A DNA stretch of 39,177 bases from NCBI GenBank assembly GCA_913009205.1, contig CAJVYC010000025.1, forward strand, positions 1 through 39,177. Reading direction: 5' to 3'. The stretch comes from an uncultured Fluviicola sp. GTDB lineage: Bacteria; Bacteroidota; Bacteroidia; Flavobacteriales_D; Crocinitomicaceae. The position numbers and the translations under genes are program-made. The notes under the pieces were generated by a model. It did not search any database. It was not told the DNA's origin and was given only the letters and a program-made list of their open reading frames with translations. Of this stretch, positions 1 to 8,985 are shown piece by piece (the stretch's first letter is position 1; each line of letters opens with the position of its first letter).

Positions 1-120
1 ACGAAGTCTTTTTTGGAGTGTATGAAGATATGTTGAAGCAAGCATGTCATTATACCGCAATTGGAAATCACGATACATACGCGTACAAGGTAGCTACTTA
101 TTTGTAAGATTTTTTTGTGC
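1..120 (+). pseudogene. Diverged fragment of a purple-acid-phosphatase-like gene
   Basis: This stretch aligns without gaps to positions 5850-5969, inside the intact phosphatase gene downstream. I count about 9 mismatches in 120 bases, then similarity stops abruptly. In the shared frame it reads through the metal-binding GNHD motif and hits TAA at 105-107, where the intact gene has a Glu codon. Two early differences are synonymous; the later ones change residues. It is therefore a decayed or recombined partial copy. Its 5' part lies outside the window, so the original length cannot be seen. A contig-end assembly artefact is the alternative. Confidence 0.8.
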
Positions 121-210
121 TTTTTTTTTCGGGATGTGTTTTTTGATTGACAGCTTTCTCTATAAGAAAAACTTCAGCCTTTTCACTAGATAAAAAACTT
201 AATTAATACA

Positions 211-249
211 AATAGCGGTTTGAGATTACTCCCAAACCGCTATTGTTTT
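211..249 (+). terminator. Hairpin, probable terminator
   Basis: Twelve-base inverted repeat (AATAGCGGTTTG at 211-222 and CAAACCGCTATT at 233-244), extended by one pair past a mismatch, followed by a short T-rich stretch on the plus strand. It lies downstream of the broken phosphatase copy and could have ended its transcript. Confidence 0.55.
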
Positions 250-310
250 AAACTTTATTGGCAAATCTTCTTTTCTGAGAATCCAATGTCATTCATGAAA
301 TTTTGATATA

Positions 311-343
311 AAAAAAATGCTCTGATGATTCAGAGCATTTTTC
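311..343 (-). terminator. Strong hairpin terminator after the secreted hydrolase gene
   Basis: Perfect 13-bp stem, AAAAATGCTCTGA (313-325) against TCAGAGCATTTTT (330-342), with loop TGAT. The A and T runs on the two arms give a U tract in either direction. It starts about 20 bases past the stop codon of the minus-strand hydrolase gene and probably closes the receptor-hydrolase transcription unit. Confidence 0.8.
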
Positions 344-361
344 AATTCATTAATTTAAATA

Positions 362-1951
362 TTATTGAATTACTATTCTCTTTGTAATCTTCTGAGAATC
401 TAGTTCAACGGTACAATGATAAATACCAGAATTTAAATTTAAGTTGTTCAATTCTATAGAATTTTGATTTATTTCTTCGAGTGAATAAACCTCTGTACCA
501 TTCATCGCGTAAATGTTTATAGAAAGAATTAATTCATCCTTTACTTCTATTCTTAGGTTGTTTGAAGTTGGATTTGGATATACTTCTACTAGCGGATCTA
601 AAACAGTAGCCTTGCCAAGACTACTTAAGCCATCAAGGTTCGTAGCTCTAATAATTCTTCTACAGAAATAACCTAATGTAGAGTCAATGTATGCTGCAGA
701 TTTTGTTGGTCCCATATCTGGGTTTGTAAGTAATCCGTCAGCTGCAATTTGAGTTCCTGTTCCAGGAGCAAAGCCTAATGATTGTGCAACACCTTCAACA
801 AAAGTAGCATCCCAAAGATCCCATGGAGATGATTCTCCCGGATTACCTGTTATATATGGAAAGACATTATCAACAGGAGCTCCTATTGTTGTACCTCCAA
901 AATCGTTCATACCATTTGCTATTCCAGATGCTGCTTGCGCAGCTATAGTATAAGGATCACTTCCCGCGTTTACGGGTGCCAAAACATCATTGTTTCCGAG
1001 CAGATTTGCTTTTGCCATGACATCATAAGAACCACTAATTTCTGTCGTTATTAAACCTGCAGAAGGAACCGAAACGTTACCTGAAGTATATATGGCAACA
1101 GGATCAGTTGGACAATGAACAGCACACATTGGAACTTCACCGGCTTCTAACCAGCTCAAATCTCCCATTCCACCACCCATACTACATACCATATGAACAT
1201 CATTAGAATAACCAGGAGTATTTACCGTGTTATATAATCCTCCGTATCCATCCCAATCCCCTATCTCAGTCGTATCTATAAGAGCTGTTGTAACTAACGT
1301 TATAGGGTCAACATCTAAAAACTTAGGAAGTGTAATCTCAGCATATTTATTAACTGTTGCATAACCCAAAGCTACCCAACCACCAGAACCTTGTCCAGAA
1401 AGAATAATTCTAGATGTATCAATTCCATATGTGTTCCCATTTTCATAATCTTCTCTAAAAAAACGAACTGCGCTTTTAGTGTCTTGAATTGCCCGGTAAA
1501 CAGCTTTCATTAAACTAGCTCCTTTCTCTGCTTGAGTTGCAGCACCAGGGTTCCATCCTAATCTATATTCAATATTTGCCACCACATAACCACGCTTTGC
1601 ATAACTTTCGCAAATTGCTGTTGTAGCCACATCTTGACGCATACCAGTGGGGTTTCCGTTGTATATAATCGGCGCAAAAGTTCCTGTATGTAGAACAATA
1701 ACTAACGGTCTTTCCACTTCCGTATCTCCATCTGGCTGGTATAAATCAAATTCTAACGCTGGAACACCATTTGTACCAGTTGGAATATAAGCAATGCCCT
1801 GAGTTGCGCCTATTACAGACAAGTTCGAGCCGTAAACGATATTATTATCTACGGTGAAATCCATAAAAACTTCATCGACATATCTTTGCTGAGCATAAGA
1901 GCTTCCAAGAATAGCCGCGCAACTTAAAAAGGTTAAAATTATTTTTTTCAT
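362..1951 (-). CDS. Secreted alpha/beta-hydrolase-like protein with T9SS type A sorting domain
   Basis: 529 residues when started at the MKK codon at 1951, which gives a clean signal peptide (MKKIILTF... ending SSYA-Q near residue 20); an ATG nine codons upstream would bury it. The core resembles carboxylesterase/BD-FAE-type alpha/beta hydrolases: VIVLHTG, a GYVVANIEYRLG strand-helix, and RIILSGQGSGGW at the nucleophile elbow. In the family this elbow reads GxSAGG; here the aligned motif is G186-Q-G188-S-G-G191, so the catalytic Ser position appears to be Gly. The C-terminus carries VYPNPTSNN and ends KRIVIQ, a type A T9SS domain, so export to the cell surface or medium is expected. It lies 53 bp downstream of a TonB-dependent receptor on the same strand, so the two are probably co-transcribed. 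Substrate is unknown. Confidence 0.85.
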   Translation of the reverse strand: MKKIILTFLSCAAILGSSYAQQRYVDEVFMDFTVDNNIVYGSNLSVIGATQGIAYIPTGTNGVPALEFDLYQPDGDTEVERPLVIVLHTGTFAPIIYNGNPTGMRQDVATTAICESYAKRGYVVANIEYRLGWNPGAATQAEKGASLMKAVYRAIQDTKSAVRFFREDYENGNTYGIDTSRIILSGQGSGGWVALGYATVNKYAEITLPKFLDVDPITLVTTALIDTTEIGDWDGYGGLYNTVNTPGYSNDVHMVCSMGGGMGDLSWLEAGEVPMCAVHCPTDPVAIYTSGNVSVPSAGLITTEISGSYDVMAKANLLGNNDVLAPVNAGSDPYTIAAQAASGIANGMNDFGGTTIGAPVDNVFPYITGNPGESSPWDLWDATFVEGVAQSLGFAPGTGTQIAADGLLTNPDMGPTKSAAYIDSTLGYFCRRIIRATNLDGLSSLGKATVLDPLVEVYPNPTSNNLRIEVKDELILSINIYAMNGTEVYSLEEINQNSIELNNLNLNSGIYHCTVELDSQKITKRIVIQ

Positions 1952-2004
1952 ATTATTTGTGTTTAAGTTATCCCCCAAATTAGAGAATATTCTGTGAAAT
2001 CTAT

Positions 2005-4863
2005 CTATTTATCTTTTTTATCTTTCCAATCAAAGGATAAAGTGGTATAAATCATTCTCCCAATAACTGGACCGCCATAGACTTGTAGGACTTTGTTGTT
2101 GAGTAAATTAGATGCTCCTATTTTGATCGTAAGGTTCGCTTTTTCTATCTTTTTATTAATCTGGGCGTCGAGAAGACCATAAGAAGGAACACTACCTGTA
2201 AATTGAGGTGATCCTTCATAAATAAAGCCTTCTATCCATTTGTAATTCACATTAAATCCAAACCCCTTAATATTCTTAATACTAAAATCTCTACCTCTAA
2301 ATCCTATGTTAAACTTGTGCTCTGGAGTATTGTAAGATGGGATTATAGGATCACTGGACTCCTTATTCAGAACATTCCATGAATAATTTCCATTGATTGC
2401 ATAATGATCACCTAGATAATAGTTTAATCCAATAGTTGCTCCCTGAGTAGTGATTTTTTCTTTTGAATTTGTTGCTATACGGTACACATCATTAATAGTT
2501 GGAGGGCCCAGAGGATTAAGGCTGATATCTGCACCAGTAGTATAACCTATAAAGTTGGTGTAAAAATTAAAGTAATAATTCATATCCAAATAAAGGTTAT
2601 CAAGTAGCACTCCTCTATATCCCAATTCAATAGACCTTACTTTTTCAGGTGCAATTGGGTCTAAATTAAAGTAGGACAAAGAATCTGGGTTTTGTGAATT
2701 AAAGTAACTAATTAAAGATTCAATAGTAACCAATGAGTCATAGCCACTGATGTTTCCCACAAGCTTTGCTCGACCTACATTGTAATACATATACTGATTT
2801 AATAGGGTTGGATTTCTTATAGCTGAAGTCACTGTACCTCTGAGTGTATGTCTTTTGTTAGGCTGCCAAATAAATGAAGCAGCAGGAGAAGGTAAAAAAT
2901 CAAAATTTTGATTCTTATCAAGACGCATTGTTGCTTTAAAAATAAGTTTTTCCTCCAAAAAACGCTTTTCAATACCTGCGTAAACCCCAAATTCTTTATT
3001 AATAATTCTGACCCCTCCCGTATCGCTAAATAAAGCACCTTGCGATCTAGGTGTATATATTCGTCCGTTTGTACCTATGGTAAACTTGGCAAATTTTGTG
3101 TCAAATATCTTTTCGGCGTGAACATGATAAAGTGCAGATTTGTCTTCAATTCTAGAGCCTCCATCTAAGAAAGAAGTCTTACTAGTAATTTCTGTAAGTA
3201 AAGAATCAAAACGGGCGGTACCTGGCTCAAAATAATCCTGCCCTCCGTCGTAATTTTGAAATGCTTCATTTGCGAATGCTTCAGCCTCATCATGCCAAGC
3301 TGATATTAAGTCAGGATTAGCAGCGACAACAGAATCAACTGCTCCAATATCAAATATTGTACCTAGCTGTGGTACCCATTCTACATTAGGGTCTAAAGCA
3401 CGCACTTGATCTGTAACATTTTCTGTCCAATAGTCTCTATAGCGTTTGTCCCAGTCAGAATCGTTAGACGCTGCGTCTTGCATTAAAAAAGCAGTTAATA
3501 CAGCGTCATATGAATTACCCGCATCTTCATTTGTTGCGTAAGCACGGATAAAAAAGTCATCTTTTTTCCTAAGTTCTAATCGATTTTGAAAAAATACAAT
3601 GTCTTTTAGACTAAACCTGTTATCCCCTTGATATACCGTGGTCCCCGTACCTAAATTAGAAGCATAAATAAGTTCAATATCCTCAGTAAATAAATAATGA
3701 AAAGCTGCTGATGCCTTTAAATTTTTTGTATCGTAATCTACAATATCTTTTTCCCAGTAACCCGTGCGATGCCAGCGTCCCAGTCCGGGAGACTGTATCC
3801 TAGAATTTATATCTAAAGCATTATTAATACTTGGAGATAAGTTTTCGTCTCCATACCGATTCACTGCATCATAGCCACCAATATTATTTTGGTCAGTGTC
3901 AAGTCCTTCTACAGAATTTGAATTGTCAGCAACCCAGTCATCGGCAGATAAGTAAGAGAAATTGAACTTAAACGCGAACTTGTCTTTACCTTTCTTGTTC
4001 TGAAACGCTTTCGCATAACGAACAGCATATTCATTTAAAAATCTTTCTCCTCCTTTCACGGAAGCACTAAATCCCTGAAATTTAAAGGGGCTTTTGGTGT
4101 GCATACTAATAACGCCATTAAATGCATTTGGCCCATAAAACGCCGAGCTTGCACCCGAAACAACTTCGACCTTCATCAAATCTAGCTCTGAAGCTCCTAA
4201 AAAGTTACCTAAGGCAAAATTTAATCCCGGGGATGCATTGTCAACACCATCTATAATCTGTAAAGTTCTTACAGGAGAAGTACTATTGAAGCCTCTGGTG
4301 TTTATAACTTTAAACCCTAAACTTGCCGATGTTAAATCAACACCTTTCATATGACTTAATCCTTCATAGAAATCAGTTGAAGGCGTTTCTTGAATCTCTG
4401 AAAGAGACATCGTTTCTATTGAAAGTGGAGATTCTTTTTCTCTATCACTTGCAAAAACTCTTACATTTACTTCACCCAGATTCAAGGTGGTACTTTTCAG
4501 TCGTATTAATAATTCGTTAGATACAGATTTTACCTGAGTGATCAGTTCTTCATACCCATAATAGGATGTAATAAGTTCAATAGGAAATTCTTGGTCGATT
4601 GTTATTGTAAAGAAACCTTTTTCATCCGAAAATGCGCCAAGATTAAAATCCTTGACTTTTACTTTGGCATTTTCAATTGGCATTTCACTATAATCATCGA
4701 CCACTCTTCCCGATATAGTGAATTGGCTGAATAAACCCACACTGTCATTTGATGCAACTGATTTTATTGCATTCAAGCTATCTAAACCTTTTTTTTGCGT
4801 TTCTATCTGAGCATTTGATAGTATAGGAAGAATTAGACAGAATAGTAGTAATGGATGTTTCAT
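2005..4863 (-). CDS. TonB-dependent outer membrane receptor
   Basis: 952 residues, within the usual size for the family. There is a signal peptide (MKHPLLLF...SNAQ), then a carboxypeptidase-regulatory-like beta-sandwich at about residues 50-130 (ISGRVVDDYSEMPIENAKV, GAFSDEKGFF). A plug domain follows at about 145-260 (RGFNSTSP, IIDGVDNAS, EVVSGASSAFYGPNAFNG). The remaining ~690 residues form the 22-strand barrel, ending in the aromatic-rich TLSFDWKDKKDK. It would import a ligand across the outer membrane using TonB energy. It lacks the RagA/SusC-length N-terminus and no SusD partner is adjacent, so a glycan system is not supported. The next gene downstream is the secreted hydrolase. Ligand unknown. 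Confidence 0.93.
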   Translation of the reverse strand: MKHPLLLFCLILPILSNAQIETQKKGLDSLNAIKSVASNDSVGLFSQFTISGRVVDDYSEMPIENAKVKVKDFNLGAFSDEKGFFTITIDQEFPIELITSYYGYEELITQVKSVSNELLIRLKSTTLNLGEVNVRVFASDREKESPLSIETMSLSEIQETPSTDFYEGLSHMKGVDLTSASLGFKVINTRGFNSTSPVRTLQIIDGVDNASPGLNFALGNFLGASELDLMKVEVVSGASSAFYGPNAFNGVISMHTKSPFKFQGFSASVKGGERFLNEYAVRYAKAFQNKKGKDKFAFKFNFSYLSADDWVADNSNSVEGLDTDQNNIGGYDAVNRYGDENLSPSINNALDINSRIQSPGLGRWHRTGYWEKDIVDYDTKNLKASAAFHYLFTEDIELIYASNLGTGTTVYQGDNRFSLKDIVFFQNRLELRKKDDFFIRAYATNEDAGNSYDAVLTAFLMQDAASNDSDWDKRYRDYWTENVTDQVRALDPNVEWVPQLGTIFDIGAVDSVVAANPDLISAWHDEAEAFANEAFQNYDGGQDYFEPGTARFDSLLTEITSKTSFLDGGSRIEDKSALYHVHAEKIFDTKFAKFTIGTNGRIYTPRSQGALFSDTGGVRIINKEFGVYAGIEKRFLEEKLIFKATMRLDKNQNFDFLPSPAASFIWQPNKRHTLRGTVTSAIRNPTLLNQYMYYNVGRAKLVGNISGYDSLVTIESLISYFNSQNPDSLSYFNLDPIAPEKVRSIELGYRGVLLDNLYLDMNYYFNFYTNFIGYTTGADISLNPLGPPTINDVYRIATNSKEKITTQGATIGLNYYLGDHYAINGNYSWNVLNKESSDPIIPSYNTPEHKFNIGFRGRDFSIKNIKGFGFNVNYKWIEGFIYEGSPQFTGSVPSYGLLDAQINKKIEKANLTIKIGASNLLNNKVLQVYGGPVIGRMIYTTLSFDWKDKKDK

Positions 4864-5084
4864 ATATTTTTCTTTATGCTTTCGCTAAAATACAGAAAAA
4901 CTCTAAGGTAGGATTGGTTTCTAAATTCGAGCTTTTGGTATGCTATACTTTTTTTATTAAAAAAAATAGTTAATTAATCGAATACCACGTTTTTCTCTAA
5001 TGAACCATCTGAATAGTGGTAGATCAAGACAACTTCTTTTTTCAAATCTGTTCATCGGCTTAACAAATCAGTAATTCTAAGTAA
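4864..5084. other. Intergenic region; possible tiny coding remnant
   Basis: This 221-bp gap contains the 5' leader of the receptor gene. On the minus strand, 4974-5051 reads 25 codons that look protein-like (TDLKKEVVLIYHYSDGSLEK then NVVFD and stop) but lack a start and have a stop immediately upstream. I do not recognise the family. It may be another short remnant or chance. Confidence 0.3.
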
Positions 5085-5339
5085 TTGGCGCATTTTCGGA
5101 TGAAAGAAGCGGCAGCCTTGTCTGCTTTGATTATTTGGGTGAATTCTAATGCTGGAATGGCTTGTCAATTCAACATAGGAATTCAAGTGAATACCGATAT
5201 TTGGATCTTCGTTGGCTTCGCCGTAATTAGTGGTTTTGCTGGAAGCTGGGTAGGAAGTGAGAAAATGAACAATCAGTCGCTGCGGTATTTATTGTCATTC
5301 GTTCTGGTTCTCGCTAGCGCTAAACTTGTGTTTACTTAA
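5085..5339 (+). pseudogene. C-terminal remnant of a TSUP (TauE/SafE) membrane permease
   Basis: About 84 codons with an in-frame stop directly before the TTG at 5085. The reading KEAAALSALIIWVNSNAGM matches the conserved start of the C-terminal repeat of sulfite-exporter TauE/SafE (TSUP) permeases. Two hydrophobic segments follow (WIFVGFAVISGFAGSWVGS and YLLSFVLVLASAKLVF), as in the last helices of that family. TSUP proteins are normally about 240-270 residues, so roughly two thirds are missing and no upstream part is visible. It ends 47 bp before the phosphatase start. A functional two-helix peptide is possible but not supported. Confidence 0.7.
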
Positions 5340-5386
5340 GCGACTTTAAAATGTTTGCTAACTTTAATCTAACCAAAATCTACCCA

Positions 5387-6988
5387 ATGCGCATTCTACT
5401 GCTTTTTCTTCTTTGCACGTTTCAATTAAATTCACAAGTTGTTGATCGTTATAACTATGTTCAGCGTCCAACGGAAACGTCTGTTACGATTGCTTGGAGA
5501 ACAGTTTCAACTTCTGTCGGAACAATTAACTGGGGTTTGACGGCGGGGAATTTGAACAATACCTCATCTGAATCTAGTTCAACGTCACAGCACTATTTTG
5601 ATATTTCTGGATTGAATCCAAATACGCTTTACTATTATCAAACGTCAACGGATCAAGGATATACATCGAATGTTGATCATTTCTATACGGCGAAAACGGA
5701 TACGTCAACGAAATTTTCCTTTTTGCACTATGGAGATTGTGGATATAACAACGGTATTCAAGGTGAAATTGGGCAGTTAATGGAAGCTGATAGTGCTGAA
5801 TTTGCAGTTGTCGCCGGAGATGTTGATCAAAACGTTGGCGATAATTACGACGAAGTCTTTTTTGGAGTGTATGAAGATATGTTGAAGCAAGCATGTCATT
5901 ATACTGCAATTGGAAATCACGATACATATGCGGACAACGCAGCTACTTATTTGGAAGATTTTTACCTGCCTTCCAACAATCCTCAATCGAGTGAACGCTA
6001 TTATTCATTTCTGTGGGGAAATGCGAAATTCATTTGTATGGATTCAAATATTCCATATACAACAGGATCAGATCAATACAATTGGCTTGTTAATGAATTG
6101 ACGTGCAATCACAGTCAATGGTTATTTGTGTTTTTTCACCACCCACCTTGGACAAATGCTTGGAGCGCTGATTATTACTTGCCATTTTCTCCGTATTTCC
6201 TATACCAAGGCAGTGTTGATATGCGAACGGAATTGGTTCCCTTGTTTGAAGATTACAATGTTGATTTTGTTTTAAACGGGCACTCTCATTGTTACCAACG
6301 CGGTGAAATGAACGGAGTGAAATATATCATTTCTGGCGGTGCTGGATCCGCTTCAATTGATTTCAACACGAACAGCAATGCACCCAACATTGATACGGAA
6401 ATTTATACGAATCAATATGTGCGTTTTAATGTGGATGGCGATACAGTTCGCTATGTTTCCATCGATAATTATGGAGTGACCATTGATTCTGTAACAACGA
6501 TAAAACCAAACTTTGTTCAACCTGCACCGGTTGTTACATACTTGGGTGGTGAATTGTGGTCAACCCAAGGAGAAACGTATACGTGGTTCTTAGATGGAGT
6601 TCAAATTTTGGGTGTAACAACGCAAAGTTTTGTGCCTACTCAGCTGGGAATGTATCACGTTGAAATCACGACGACTTCTGGCTGTACAATTAGCTCAGAA
6701 CCATTTGTTTTGGATAGTTTGAAAGTTGATTCGATAGAAGAAGTTGAATTCAAGGTGTATCCAAATCCTTCAAATGGAAAAATAACGATTGCTTCGAATT
6801 CTGCACTTTCGAATGGAACGAAAATTCAAATTACGAATGCAATGGGAAAAGTCGTTTTCAAAGATGTAATCGACGGAAATGATTCTGATCCTTATACCGT
6901 TGATTTGTCGGCTGCGCCAAAAGGAATGTATTTCTTGAATGCACGAAGCAATGCAAAGACATTCACAAAATTGATCGTTCTTCAGTAG
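5387..6988 (+). CDS. Secreted purple-acid-phosphatase-like metallophosphoesterase, T9SS type A
   Basis: 533 residues from the ATG at 5387, chosen because it begins the signal peptide (MRILLLFLLCTFQLNSQ); an ATG 12 codons upstream would add a polar leader. An N-terminal Fn3-like domain (about 20-105) carries the purple acid phosphatase pattern PTETSVTIAWRT and LNPNTLYYYQTS. The calcineurin-like domain follows with GDCG, AGDVDQN, GNHD, FFHHPPW and NGHSHCYQR, which supply the dinuclear metal ligands. The C-terminus has VYPNPSNGK and ends TKLIVLQ, a T9SS type A signal. It probably hydrolyses phosphate esters outside the cell. A 120-bp diverged copy of positions 5850-5969 lies at the window start. 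It converges on the CotH-family gene with a 7-bp gap. Confidence 0.92.
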   Translation: MRILLLFLLCTFQLNSQVVDRYNYVQRPTETSVTIAWRTVSTSVGTINWGLTAGNLNNTSSESSSTSQHYFDISGLNPNTLYYYQTSTDQGYTSNVDHFYTAKTDTSTKFSFLHYGDCGYNNGIQGEIGQLMEADSAEFAVVAGDVDQNVGDNYDEVFFGVYEDMLKQACHYTAIGNHDTYADNAATYLEDFYLPSNNPQSSERYYSFLWGNAKFICMDSNIPYTTGSDQYNWLVNELTCNHSQWLFVFFHHPPWTNAWSADYYLPFSPYFLYQGSVDMRTELVPLFEDYNVDFVLNGHSHCYQRGEMNGVKYIISGGAGSASIDFNTNSNAPNIDTEIYTNQYVRFNVDGDTVRYVSIDNYGVTIDSVTTIKPNFVQPAPVVTYLGGELWSTQGETYTWFLDGVQILGVTTQSFVPTQLGMYHVEITTTSGCTISSEPFVLDSLKVDSIEEVEFKVYPNPSNGKITIASNSALSNGTKIQITNAMGKVVFKDVIDGNDSDPYTVDLSAAPKGMYFLNARSNAKTFTKLIVLQ

Positions 6989-6995
6989 AATAAAA

Positions 6996-8870
6996 TTATT
7001 GAATCACGAGTTTTTTAACCGCTGTTCGGCCCTGATTGTCTTCAAATGAGATGAAGTATATTCCTGCCATTTGATTGGATACATCAATCTTATTCCCTTT
7101 CAATTTACTTTGAACAATCAATTGTCCAATTGAATTGTGAACCGTATAATTTAAGTTCGAGCCTGACGGATTGCTCACATTCACAACTCCAAATGTTGGG
7201 TTTGGATAAACTTCCACGCTAAACGATTCTAAATCTTCAACCGCCAATGGTAAATCGTAGGTATAGAATTCATATTCCGCCCTTTCCGGATTTAACATTG
7301 TAGCATTTGCGTTGTTTGCTCGGATGTAGAATTTCGCTTGATTGCCGCTAAACCACCATGGGAAAGCACCTGTGTAATTTCCGTCTCCAGATGTAGCGTC
7401 TCCATTTGTTCCATCATCATACATTGGGATTGATATGAATTTTGATTTGTAAAAGCTTTTCGTCGCCATTAATTCAACTGTTGTAGCGTTGCTGACTTGA
7501 GCCGTCACGTAATTCGCACCTGCTGCAGCTGGCGGTAAAACAACTGGATTTCCAACCGCTGGTGGCATTTCTTGCATTGGTGCTAAAGATTCTAAATACG
7601 ATTTCCTCAAATCAATCGATGATACTATTCCTCCAGCTGAAAAGATAAATGGGATCACCAATTCGCTTGTCACGTTGCTGTAATATTCTGTCATTCCAAA
7701 AAATGCATTCGGATCAGCAGCAGCAGCAGGTGCACCCAAAGTTTGAACGGTATTGGCGTAATTCTCAATCGCCGTGGCATCCAAACTTTCGTTCAAAATT
7801 GTTCTTAAATGCGCCGTGTAGATTTTACCGTAATGAGACGTTGGATCTCCTGTCAGAACTTGCGTCAATGGATACCACCATGAATTATAACCGTTGTAAG
7901 GATCATACTCATAAAGCTCGGTAGGATTTGAATTAGCACCTAATAAAGCACCTAAGAAACTTTCTGAAACGTCCCATGGAATCATTTGAAACAAACCATC
8001 TCCGGTTTGATACATGTAGTAATTATGCTGGTACAATCCGTTGTAAGTGTCCAAGTTTAAGAGCGCTTGATTTAAGGCAAAGGCCCAAAGAACTCGATCA
8101 ATGTTTAAGATAGTATCCAGCTCATTCGGTGAATTGTTAAGCACATTAATAAGGTTCACGAATTCCTCCCAGCCTTCTTCAGATTTCAAGGTGTAATGGT
8201 TGTAGTACAAGGTCGAATCGCTTCCCAACCAATTTAAATCGGAGTTTCCTGTTGGTCCAGGTTGTCCGTATTGCTGGATCGGATCGCACTTAAATAGAAC
8301 ACCATCATTTTCACCGAAGTGCTTGTTCAAAAACTGCCGATCAATAGATTCTGTATTGATGTACAAACCCAAATAATTGCCTTGAACGTTGAGTTGCATT
8401 AAGTTCGCTTCTGGTGTTGGAAGGTACCTTCTGTAAATGTTATAAGATGAAATCTCTTTTACAAATGTCGGGTCAAACATTCCATTGGCCAATTTCACTT
8501 TATTGAACCCCAACAATGTTTGGCCGGGAACAGAATCGTTAAAATCTAAATTGTAGGGAACTTTTTTATTTCCTTGGCCTGCAGGAATGGCATAGGTCGA
8601 ATTTCCCTTGTAGCGAACCATCACGTTTGGAAGAATTAAACCTCCATCCAATTGAACGGTAGCGGGTAATCGAATCCCTGAATTTGTATACCAATTGGCA
8701 TCCAAAATACTGTCGTAATTCGCATCGTAAAACGTAACGTCCATTGTTCTCATGATCGCTGGGTCCATTAATCCGCCAGGAGCATCGTAAAGCACTTGAG
8801 GATCATAGATTATCTGTGCCGAACAGAGGTTGGAAATAAGTAGGAAAAGTAGTAGTATGCCTTTATTCAT
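6996..8870 (-). CDS. CotH-kinase-family secreted protein, T9SS type A
   Basis: 624 residues with a signal peptide (MNKGILLLFLLISNLCSAQ). The CotH core is recognisable: VMVRYKGNSTY, a KVPYNLDF segment, GFNKVKLANGMFDPTFVKE, GNYLGLYINTESID, then a late WALNQALLNLDTYNGLYQHN and MIPWDVSESF. In characterised CotH proteins these segments form an atypical protein kinase fold. A region at about 450-530 resembles a small beta-rich domain, followed by VYPNPTFGVVNVSNP and the T9SS type A end KKLVIQ. Secreted Bacteroidetes CotH-like proteins have no firmly known substrate. A good Bacteroidetes promoter lies about 40 bp upstream. Confidence 0.9.
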   Translation of the reverse strand: MNKGILLLFLLISNLCSAQIIYDPQVLYDAPGGLMDPAIMRTMDVTFYDANYDSILDANWYTNSGIRLPATVQLDGGLILPNVMVRYKGNSTYAIPAGQGNKKVPYNLDFNDSVPGQTLLGFNKVKLANGMFDPTFVKEISSYNIYRRYLPTPEANLMQLNVQGNYLGLYINTESIDRQFLNKHFGENDGVLFKCDPIQQYGQPGPTGNSDLNWLGSDSTLYYNHYTLKSEEGWEEFVNLINVLNNSPNELDTILNIDRVLWAFALNQALLNLDTYNGLYQHNYYMYQTGDGLFQMIPWDVSESFLGALLGANSNPTELYEYDPYNGYNSWWYPLTQVLTGDPTSHYGKIYTAHLRTILNESLDATAIENYANTVQTLGAPAAAADPNAFFGMTEYYSNVTSELVIPFIFSAGGIVSSIDLRKSYLESLAPMQEMPPAVGNPVVLPPAAAGANYVTAQVSNATTVELMATKSFYKSKFISIPMYDDGTNGDATSGDGNYTGAFPWWFSGNQAKFYIRANNANATMLNPERAEYEFYTYDLPLAVEDLESFSVEVYPNPTFGVVNVSNPSGSNLNYTVHNSIGQLIVQSKLKGNKIDVSNQMAGIYFISFEDNQGRTAVKKLVIQ

Positions 8871-8907
8871 AAATGGATTGTTTGAAACGCCATATTTTCA
8901 GAAGGAT

Positions 8908-8935
8908 GAAAGATACGAAACTTTAATTTGATCAA
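8908..8935 (-). promoter_or_regulatory. Bacteroidetes-type promoter of the CotH-family gene
   Basis: Read on the minus strand: TTG (8933-8935), a 17-base spacer, then TATCTTTC (8908-8915), against the Bacteroidetes consensus TTTG-N17-23-TAnnTTTG. It lies 37 bp upstream of the start codon. Confidence 0.55.
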
Positions 8936-8985
8936 CTATTAATTAACCTATATTTCATTGCATTAAGAGTACTGAAACCAATTGA

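Noticed and set aside
2005-4863. SusC/SusD-type polysaccharide utilisation locus
   Set aside because: The receptor has no SusD neighbour, no glycoside hydrolases and no sugar regulators around it; the adjacent hydrolase is esterase-like.
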